Origin: JAWLFY01 sp964462125
GTDB lineage: Bacteria > Planctomycetota > Planctomycetia > Pirellulales > Pirellulaceae
Direction: 5' to 3'
Length of the DNA stretch: 7,286 nucleotides
NCBI GenBank assembly: GCA_964462125.1
Contig: CAYWXT010000270.1
Span: forward strand, 1 to 7,286
A model generated the notes under the pieces. It saw nothing but the letters and a program-made list of their open reading frames with translations. It ran no database searches and had not been told where the DNA came from. A program made the translations under genes and the position numbers. The first letter of the stretch is position 1. Every line of letters begins with the position of its first letter. Of this stretch, positions 1-4,916 are shown piece by piece.

Positions 1-113
1 TAGCGATGCCTGGACGTGCTCCGGCGCCGAGGCGTATTGGCAAAGCTTGCGTCTTGCCGCTTCAACATCCGTTTCGGCGAAACGGACGTACTCCGTCCCG
101 CCGGGCCGGATCG
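1..113. other. Left-edge non-coding stretch downstream of the peroxidase gene
   Basis: I find no convincing gene here. A forward reading frame opens at position 6, but its translation is low-complexity (Arg/Pro rich) and runs on antisense through the peroxidase gene, so I treat it as a shadow. The clearest structure is the hairpin at 68-86. A weaker 5-bp inverted repeat (GGCAA at 39-43 with TTGCC at 54-58) also lies here. What lies left of position 1 is not visible. Confidence 0.5.
68..86 (-). terminator. Hairpin after the peroxidase gene, candidate terminator
   Basis: The sequence TCCGTTTC (68-75) is perfectly complementary to GAAACGGA (79-86) across a 3-base loop, giving an 8-bp stem. It begins 28 bases past the stop codon of the minus-strand peroxidase gene, where a terminator would be expected. 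No clean U-tract follows on the minus strand (the next bases read TGTTGAAG), so it is not a textbook intrinsic terminator. It could instead protect the 3' end of the mRNA. Confidence 0.45.
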
Positions 114-680
114 CTAGCCCTGTTCCAGCTCCCCTTCGATCGCCGTGACCAACGCGTCATCCTTTGGTTCGGTCCGCGGCTCGAAGCGGTGGATCACGTT
201 GCCCTGGCGATCGATCAGGAATTTTTCAAAGTTCCAGCTGATCTTCCCCTTTCCCGCCGGTTTGAGCTCCTTGCCCGTCAAATACTTGTACAACGGATCC
301 GCCCCCTCTCCGTTGACCTCGATCTTGCTAAACATCGGGAAGCTGACGCTGTACTCGGTCGAGCAGAACTCCTTGATGTCGGCGTTGGAGCCGGGCTCTT
401 GTTTTCCGAACTGGTTGCAGGGGAAGCCCAACACGACCAACCCTTTGTCCTTGTACGTGTTGTACAACTGCTCTAGGCCGGCATATTGCGGGGTCAGCCC
501 ACATTCACTGGCGGTGTTGACGATCAATACCACCTTCCCTTCGTAGTCGCCCAGCTCGACGGTTTCGCCCTCGATGTTCTTGACTTCGAAATTCAGGGCG
601 TCCCCGCGGTCATCGGCCATGGCCATGGTGGTAAGGACTCCGGCGGCAAGGATACTGGCAAACCAAATACGAAACATCAT
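114..680 (-). CDS. Glutathione peroxidase family protein, exported, cysteine type
   Basis: This 188-residue thiol peroxidase of the glutathione peroxidase family would reduce hydrogen peroxide or organic hydroperoxides, with glutathione or more likely thioredoxin as the donor. The N-terminus has a signal peptide: MMFRIWF, a hydrophobic stretch, then a likely cleavage after AMA near residue 22, so it should act outside the cytoplasm. The catalytic tetrad is visible: Cys60 in NTASECG, Gln90 in FPCNQFG, and Trp149-Asn150 in SWNF. The peroxidatic residue is Cys (no in-frame UGA). Further cysteines at 88 and 106 are candidate resolving residues, as in thioredoxin-dependent members. I chose the ATG at 680 because AGGAG (687-691) sits 6 bases upstream; the ATG at 710 would add ten residues before the signal peptide. 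The MFS gene lies 114 bases upstream in the same direction. Family assignment is secure; reductant and substrate are inferred. Confidence 0.93.
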   Translation of the reverse strand: MMFRIWFASILAAGVLTTMAMADDRGDALNFEVKNIEGETVELGDYEGKVVLIVNTASECGLTPQYAGLEQLYNTYKDKGLVVLGFPCNQFGKQEPGSNADIKEFCSTEYSVSFPMFSKIEVNGEGADPLYKYLTGKELKPAGKGKISWNFEKFLIDRQGNVIHRFEPRTEPKDDALVTAIEGELEQG

Positions 681-686
681 CTTTGT

Positions 687-691
687 CTCCT
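687..691 (-). promoter_or_regulatory. Shine-Dalgarno site of the peroxidase gene
   Basis: On the minus strand AGGAG lies 6 bases before the ATG at 680. It decides the start: two tandem ATG codons (680-678 and 677-675) follow it, and the in-frame ATG at 710 lies upstream of the site. Confidence 0.7.
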
Positions 692-742
692 GCGGTTGGA
701 TTGGTAACACGGGATGGCACGAACTCTTCGCGGACAGCCCGC

Positions 743-767
743 CCCGGCCCCATTCTATGCGGCCGGG
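743..767 (-). terminator. GC-rich inverted repeat between the MFS and peroxidase genes
   Basis: CCCGGCC (743-749) pairs perfectly with GGCCGGG (761-767) around an 11-base loop. It starts 28 bases past the MFS stop codon on the minus strand and ends 63 bases before the peroxidase start. The distance from the stop resembles that of the hairpin after the peroxidase gene. No U-tract follows, so termination, attenuation or mRNA end protection are all possible. If it terminates, the peroxidase needs its own promoter in 681-742, where I see no strong -35/-10 pair. Confidence 0.35.
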
Positions 768-794
768 AGGCGAAATCGAATGAGTGCAGCGGGA

Positions 795-2489
795 CTATTC
801 GTTCGGGCCGACGACACCGTCGGCGATGGCCTCATCGGCGGTCACGTCCCGGTCGACCCCTGGCCCTTCCCCATGCGACGGGTGGGTTTCGTCGGTGTCC
901 GCCCCGAGGTGAACCGCGGTGTAACCCCCCTTCGATTTGAAGTAGAAAATCATCCCGATGTAGCAGACAAACATGATCGCGGGGAAAATCGTGACCTTCG
1001 CCAATGCGCTCTGCTTGCCCGCCTTGACGATCTCGTCGACTTCGTCTTGCTCCGCCTCAGGCAGCGCTCTGACCTTTGCTTCATCGACGGCGGTGTAACT
1101 CCCCAGGAAGTATTGGCTCTGCTTATGCAGTGTCTCGTAAATCCCCGGTTTCTGTTCGTCCAAGGCGACCTTGGCGGAATCTTCCTGCATCGCCCCGATC
1201 AGCGGGAGGCCGATGATGCCGACGGTCAGCATCCCGATGCCGGCGATCGCATTGAGCGTCACGGCGCCCCCCTTGGGAAATTGTTCCGCGACGACGCCCA
1301 GCATGGTTGGCCAGAAGTAGGTCTTGGCGACACCATACAGGGTCGAGGCGAGAAAAATCGTGAGGAACAATTCCACCTTCGAAAGCCAAAACAAGCCGAC
1401 AATGGCCAAGGCGGCGCAGGAAGCGAGCAATCCCAGGGGAGTCAACCACCGAACCACCGGGCCGGCGAAGAACCGCAACACCATCATGATCGCGGAGGTG
1501 TAAATCAACACCCACAATGGGCTGAAACCGGCCAGCTCCATCGGCTCTTCCATGATCCCCGTGATCGCCCCGTCGGTTCCCAGTTCGGTTGTCGCCAGCG
1601 GCATCATGATCAGACATAAGAAAATCATCATCGGCCGGCCGAGCGAGCGGCAGTACAGCCCGTAGGCGATCACCGATACGGCGATCAGGACCCAAACCAC
1701 CCACGACGCATAATCACCAAACACGTACCGCAACTGTTCATCAAACACGTTCCCCAACTGACGAAAGATCAGAAACGAAGCGATGACGGCACCGATCATG
1801 CCGAATTCGCCGAGCATGTCTTTATAAGACGCCCCGGCACTGACCCGTTCCGAGACCGGGAATTGAACACTGATCAGCATCACCAAATAAACCACCGCGG
1901 GAATCGCGATCACGTAGATCAACAGCCGCCAATCGTCGGTTGCGGCCACGCCCAGCATCAGCGTGAGGATGCCGCCCAACACCAAACCGCCTGGCCATCC
2001 GGCGTGCAAGATGTTGAGCCATTGCGTCTTGTTTCGGCTGAACATCGTGGCGACCAGCGGATTGATGAACGCCTCCACCGTCCCATTGCCCAGAGCGAGG
2101 ATGATCGAGCCGATCGTCAACAGGCTCAGCCCGTTCGCTTGTGCGTTCGCCAACGCCTCCCCGGTGAGCCCCTCCACATTGACCGCGGCATAAGCCATCA
2201 ACGCCAACACCGCATAAACCGAATAGCAGACGACGCTGAAAATCATCGCCACGCGATAACCGATTTTGTCGATCACCAGGCTGAACAGAATGATGCTGAT
2301 CGCGAACGGCCAAATCCCCGCGCCGAACAACTCTTGGGCCTGGACCTTGTCGAGGTTGAAATCCGCTGGCCACATCGACTGCGTATTGATCATGAACGTT
2401 CGCGTGATGAACGCGAACGCGGTGGTGACCAGGGCGATGAAACAGCCCCAGAAAATAAACAGGGATGGCTTGTCGGTGGTGTCATTCAT
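795..2489 (-). CDS. Major facilitator superfamily transporter, substrate unknown
   Basis: This 564-residue inner-membrane carrier has about 14 hydrophobic segments, roughly at 10-29, 55-73, 80-102, 121-145, 165-182, 187-208, 230-245, 262-280, 284-302, 324-343, 349-369, 373-395, 410-433 and 499-518. This fits a 6+2+6 MFS fold. The MFS motif A between TM2 and TM3 appears as DKIGYR (74-79), and a degenerate copy RFFAGPVVRW (339-348) occurs in the C-terminal half. A polar insert of about 65 residues (434-498), rich in Glu, Ala and Lys, precedes the last helix and should be extracytoplasmic. The acidic tail (519-564) should be cytoplasmic. The start is the ATG at 2489, directly before the polar N-terminus and TM1; the 56 in-frame codons upstream look non-coding. 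The Shine-Dalgarno is weak (GAG in a GAGTGAAAG context). Sugar or organic-acid uptake is possible, but nothing in the sequence fixes the substrate. Confidence 0.88.
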   Translation of the reverse strand: MNDTTDKPSLFIFWGCFIALVTTAFAFITRTFMINTQSMWPADFNLDKVQAQELFGAGIWPFAISIILFSLVIDKIGYRVAMIFSVVCYSVYAVLALMAYAAVNVEGLTGEALANAQANGLSLLTIGSIILALGNGTVEAFINPLVATMFSRNKTQWLNILHAGWPGGLVLGGILTLMLGVAATDDWRLLIYVIAIPAVVYLVMLISVQFPVSERVSAGASYKDMLGEFGMIGAVIASFLIFRQLGNVFDEQLRYVFGDYASWVVWVLIAVSVIAYGLYCRSLGRPMMIFLCLIMMPLATTELGTDGAITGIMEEPMELAGFSPLWVLIYTSAIMMVLRFFAGPVVRWLTPLGLLASCAALAIVGLFWLSKVELFLTIFLASTLYGVAKTYFWPTMLGVVAEQFPKGGAVTLNAIAGIGMLTVGIIGLPLIGAMQEDSAKVALDEQKPGIYETLHKQSQYFLGSYTAVDEAKVRALPEAEQDEVDEIVKAGKQSALAKVTIFPAIMFVCYIGMIFYFKSKGGYTAVHLGADTDETHPSHGEGPGVDRDVTADEAIADGVVGPNE

Positions 2490-2532
2490 GAGCCAGACTT
2501 TCACTCGTGAGGGGCCGGAGGACGGGGATGTT

Positions 2533-2547
2533 CCACAGCTGCTGTGG
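2533..2547. repeat. 15-base perfect palindrome in the MFS leader
   Basis: CCACAGC (2533-2539) and GCTGTGG (2541-2547) are perfect inverted copies around a single T. The site lies 43 bases upstream of the MFS start codon. As DNA it looks like a dimeric regulator's operator; as RNA it can fold into a 6-bp hairpin with a 3-base loop. I do not recognise it as the site of a known regulator family. Confidence 0.5.
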
Positions 2548-2628
2548 GTGCGGTGGCCAACTCGAGGCTTGAGTCTCGGCCATCGGTGCTGACCGCGAAG
2601 CCCCCCTTGAGTCGCCTCCAGGGCTGAA

Positions 2629-2657
2629 ATGCTGCCATTGGCGGCAGCCGAAGTCAA
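2629..2657 (-). promoter_or_regulatory. Candidate promoter of the MFS gene
   Basis: On the minus strand TTGACT (2657-2652) matches the -35 consensus at five of six bases. After a 17-base spacer comes CAGCAT (2634-2629), a poor -10 (three of six). Transcription would begin near 2622, giving a leader of about 130 bases that contains the 2533-2547 palindrome. The spacer overlaps the inverted repeat at 2631-2648. Confidence 0.28.
2631..2648. repeat. Inverted repeat in the divergent region
   Basis: GCTGCC (2631-2636) and GGCAGC (2643-2648) are perfect inverted copies with a 6-base centre. The dyad lies largely between the -35 and -10 of the candidate MFS promoter and 50 bases left of the candidate aspS -10. 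That placement suits an operator, but GC-rich 6-bp dyads also occur by chance. Confidence 0.35.
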
Positions 2658-2698
2658 CCTGTCGACCGACGTCTCCTTTTGCTCGCCCCTGGTGTCGG

Positions 2699-2704
2699 TA
2701 GAAT
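2699..2704 (+). promoter_or_regulatory. Candidate -10 element of aspS
   Basis: TAGAAT (2699-2704) matches the sigma-70 -10 consensus at five of six bases. No good -35 is spaced correctly; CTTTTG at 2676-2681 is the nearest at 17 bases. If used, transcription would start near 2711, downstream of the in-frame ATG at 2703, which would exclude that ATG as the aspS start. Confidence 0.38.
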
Positions 2705-2730
2705 GCTCCGCCTGGTAACGACCCGCGATC

Positions 2731-2737
2731 GGAAGGA
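2731..2737 (+). promoter_or_regulatory. Shine-Dalgarno site of aspS
   Basis: GGAAGGA lies 10 bases before the GTG at 2748. It supports that GTG over the upstream in-frame ATG (2703) and TTG (2679), neither of which has a comparable purine-rich site at a suitable distance. Confidence 0.6.
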
Positions 2738-2747
2738 TCGGCTAGAC

Positions 2748-4526
2748 GTGCGACGCACCCATACCTGCGGCCAACTCCGCAAAGAACATGTCGGACAACC
2801 CGTCACCCTGTGCGGATGGGTCGAGAGTAAACGGGACCACGGTGGTGCCGTGTTCATCGATCTTCGTGACCGCTACGGCATCACCCAAGTCGTCGTCGGT
2901 CCGCCCGAGGCGGGGCCGGAGCTGATCGATGCTGCGGCGCATGTGCCGGCCGAAAGCGTGATCCTGATCCGCGGCAGCGTGGCCAATCGGCTCGAGGGCA
3001 AGACGAACCCGAAACACACCACCGGCGAAATCGAGGTCCGCAGCGAGCACTTCGAGATCCTGAACGGCTGCCAAACGCCCCCCTTCACCCCAGGCCAAAG
3101 CGACCTGCCGGGCGAGGACCTGCGGCTGAAATACCGCTTCCTCGACCTGCGGCGGCCGGAGATGCAGCAGGCGATGATCACCCGCAGCCAGATCATCAAG
3201 GCGATGCGGGATTACTTCGCCCGCCACGACTTCATCGATGTGGAAACGCCGATCCTGGGACGCAGCACGCCCGAAGGGGCCCGCGATTATCTCGTCCCCA
3301 GCCGCGTTCACCCAGGCCAGTTCTACGCCCTGCCCCAGTCCCCGCAGCTTTACAAACAGATCCTGATGGTCGCCGGCTTCGACCGTTACGTCCAAGTCGC
3401 CAAGTGCTTCCGCGACGAAGACCTCCGCGCCGACCGCCAGCCGGAATTCACCCAGCTCGACATGGAGATGTCGTTCGTCGATGCCGACGACGTGATGAAC
3501 CTGATCGATGGCCTGGTCGCCGAGGTCGCCGAGCGTGTTCTGGGAAAAACGATCCCCACACCGCTGCCGCGGATGACCTACGACGATGCCGTGCGGCGGT
3601 TCGGCAGCGATGCCCCCGACCTGCGGTTCGGGATGGAGATCGTCGATGTCACACCCGTGGCCGAGCAGACCGAGTTCCGCGTCTTTCGCGCGACCGCCGA
3701 TGCGGGAAATTTCGTCCGCGGGCTCAACGTCAAAGGGGCCGCCGTTCAGTATTCCCGCCGCCAAATCGATGAGCTGACCGAGTACGTGAAGGAAGACTTC
3801 GGCGCCAAGGGACTGGCGTGGTTCCGCGTCGAATCGGACGGCAGCCTGTGGAGCCCGATCAGCAAGAACCTCGAGCCCTCGCACCTGGCCGAGATCGCCG
3901 AGCGGATGGCCGCCGAACCGGATGACCTGTTGATGTTCCTGGCCGATACCTGGGAAGTCACCTGCAAGGGACTCGCGGGGCTACGGAAGCGATTGGCCAG
4001 CGAACTGCGGCTTTACGACCCCGAGCAACTCCATTGCAGCTGGGTGACCGAGTTCCCGATGTTCGAACGGGACGAACAGACCGGCCGCTACGTCGCCATG
4101 CACCATCCCTTCACGGCGCCGCTGCAGTGCGATCTGGAGAAACTCGATTCGGACCCGGGAGCTTGCCGAGCCCAAGCGTACGACCTGGTCATCAACGGCA
4201 GCGAAGCGGGGGGTGGGACGATCCGGATCCACAACCAGGCGACCCAGTCGAAGGTGTTCGAGCTGATGGGAATCGACGAGGCGACCGCGGAGACTCGATT
4301 CGGCTTCCTGCTCAATGCCCTCAAGTACGGCGCCCCGCCGCACGGCGGGATCGCCCTCGGGATCGACCGCTGGGTGATGCTGCTGGCCGGACTCGACAAC
4401 ATCCGCGAAGTGATCGCCTTTCCGAAAACGCAAAGAGCCTCCGACCTGATGACCGAGGCCCCCGGTGAGGTCGACCCAGCCCAGCTCAATGAGCTCTACC
4501 TGCGGACCGTCAAGGTGAAGACGTAG
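2748..4526 (+). CDS. aspS: Aspartyl-tRNA synthetase, probably non-discriminating (Asp/Asn)
   Basis: This 592-residue class II synthetase attaches aspartate to tRNA in the cytoplasm. The N-terminal OB-fold anticodon-binding domain covers about 1-110 (RTHTCGQL, then LCGWV at 21-25). The catalytic core has motif 1 around VETP (165-168), the QSPQLYKQ aspartate-site loop (197-204), motif 2 from Phe221 (FRDEDLRADRQPEF), the NGSEAGGG segment (483-490) and motif 3 GIDR (538-541). Between motifs 2 and 3 lies the bacterial GAD insertion, roughly 290-425. Length matches the bacterial type (E. coli 590). I start at GTG 2748 because it begins one residue before the family's N-terminal RTH-CGQL block and has a Shine-Dalgarno; an ATG at 2703 would add 15 residues. 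His31 and Gly84 replace the Leu30 and lysine-side residues of discriminating E. coli AspRS. This suggests it also charges tRNA-Asn. That specificity is inferred; the family call is certain. Confidence 0.97.
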   Translation: MRRTHTCGQLRKEHVGQPVTLCGWVESKRDHGGAVFIDLRDRYGITQVVVGPPEAGPELIDAAAHVPAESVILIRGSVANRLEGKTNPKHTTGEIEVRSEHFEILNGCQTPPFTPGQSDLPGEDLRLKYRFLDLRRPEMQQAMITRSQIIKAMRDYFARHDFIDVETPILGRSTPEGARDYLVPSRVHPGQFYALPQSPQLYKQILMVAGFDRYVQVAKCFRDEDLRADRQPEFTQLDMEMSFVDADDVMNLIDGLVAEVAERVLGKTIPTPLPRMTYDDAVRRFGSDAPDLRFGMEIVDVTPVAEQTEFRVFRATADAGNFVRGLNVKGAAVQYSRRQIDELTEYVKEDFGAKGLAWFRVESDGSLWSPISKNLEPSHLAEIAERMAAEPDDLLMFLADTWEVTCKGLAGLRKRLASELRLYDPEQLHCSWVTEFPMFERDEQTGRYVAMHHPFTAPLQCDLEKLDSDPGACRAQAYDLVINGSEAGGGTIRIHNQATQSKVFELMGIDEATAETRFGFLLNALKYGAPPHGGIALGIDRWVMLLAGLDNIREVIAFPKTQRASDLMTEAPGEVDPAQLNELYLRTVKVKT

Positions 4527-4580
4527 GCAATGAGCGTTCCGCAATCATCGCCCTGCGTGGCGGCGCGCGCGCACAGGTTG
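4527..4580. other. Short convergent gap with an alternating GC run
   Basis: Only 54 bases separate the aspS stop from the stop of the small minus-strand gene. A weak hairpin (CGCC 4549-4552 with GGCG 4559-4562) and a 13-base alternating purine-pyrimidine run (4563-4575, mostly CG steps) occur here. I see no bidirectional terminator with a U-tract. Confidence 0.4.
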
Positions 4581-4787
4581 CTAGATCGGCTCCTCGATGA
4601 ACTCCTGCTGCGTCGCCTCTGATGGACCGCCGGGGACGATCTTGGTGACGTTGACTTTGGTGCGGCGGAGCTCTTCGATTTCGCTCGCCATCTGGGCGAT
4701 CAGGTTGGCGACCTCCGTCCCGGCAGCCTCGCCGATGTGCACCGTTAGCGCTTTCCGTGAGTTATAGCTCAGTCCGTTCAGTCTCAT
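4581..4787 (-). CDS. Small uncharacterised protein, predicted helical
   Basis: I do not recognise this 68-residue protein by family. It starts MRLNGLSYNSRKAL, continues with a small-residue stretch HIGEAAGTE (17-25), then a likely amphipathic helix to about residue 43, where Val26, Ile30, Met33, Ile37 and Leu40 follow 4-3-4-3 heptad spacing. The end (52-68) is Gly/Pro and Glu rich and probably flexible. There is no signal peptide, membrane segment or metal site. The ATG at 4787 is preceded by AGGAG (4798-4802) at 10 bases; the longer frame to 4859 adds 24 residues upstream of that site and is unlikely. It lies 129 bases downstream of glmS on the same strand and converges with aspS. The balanced composition and ribosome site argue for a real gene. 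A short dimeric coiled-coil adaptor is a guess from the heptads. Confidence 0.62.
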   Translation of the reverse strand: MRLNGLSYNSRKALTVHIGEAAGTEVANLIAQMASEIEELRRTKVNVTKIVPGGPSEATQQEFIEEPI

Positions 4788-4797
4788 CTCTCGGGCA

Positions 4798-4802
4798 CTC
4801 CT
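4798..4802 (-). promoter_or_regulatory. Shine-Dalgarno site of the small helical-protein gene
   Basis: On the minus strand AGGAG precedes the ATG at 4787 by 10 bases. The spacing is a little long but usable. It favours the 68-residue product over the 92-residue frame opening at 4859. Confidence 0.5.
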
Positions 4803-4895
4803 GCAATCGTTGGGAAGAAAAGGAATCGTCGAAAAGAGGATCTCGGGGCAAAATCTCAATCACCCGGTCACCGAACCCTACAACTAATTCCCTTT

Positions 4896-4909
4896 CTTGC
4901 CGCGGCAAG
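4896..4909 (-). terminator. 14-base palindrome just after glmS, weak candidate terminator
   Basis: CTTGCCGCGGCAAG is a perfect palindrome that can fold as a 5-bp stem with a CGCG loop. It begins 7 bases after the glmS stop codon on the minus strand. The bases that follow are purine rich (AAAGGGAATT) instead of a U-tract, so intrinsic termination is doubtful; it may be an mRNA end-protecting hairpin or a DNA-binding site. Confidence 0.35.
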
Positions 4910-4916
4910 TCCGTTC

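Larger units (their letters stand above)
2490..2747. other. Divergent control region between the MFS gene and aspS
   Basis: This 258-base non-coding stretch separates the two divergently transcribed genes. It holds a candidate promoter for each direction, two inverted repeats (2533-2547 and 2631-2648) and the aspS Shine-Dalgarno. Both strands have open frames through part of it, but their translations (for example the 56 codons upstream of the MFS ATG) show no recognisable protein character. Confidence 0.6.

Noticed and set aside
714..1619. Forward open frame of about 300 codons antisense to the MFS gene
   Set aside because: Its translation is Gln/His/Arg-rich and irregular, while the opposite strand encodes clear membrane helices with MFS motifs.
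2490..2657. N-terminal extension of the MFS protein by 56 codons
   Set aside because: The extension is Ser/Arg/Gly-rich and unlike a transporter N-terminus. It would also cover the palindrome and promoter-like sequences; the ATG at 2489 directly precedes a normal N-terminus and TM1.
2703..2747. Upstream ATG start for aspS
   Set aside because: It lacks a Shine-Dalgarno, overlaps the candidate -10 element and adds residues not found in the family, whereas the GTG at 2748 fits the conserved N-terminus.
2742..3884. Long open frame of 380 codons on the minus strand, antisense to aspS
   Set aside because: It is fully explained as a shadow of the GC-rich, strongly conserved aspS reading frame; its translation shows no recognisable domain.
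4760..4775. TAGCTCAGT string resembling a tRNA D-arm
   Set aside because: No acceptor stem, anticodon arm or T-arm (GTTCGA-type) surrounds it, and it lies inside the small minus-strand coding frame.
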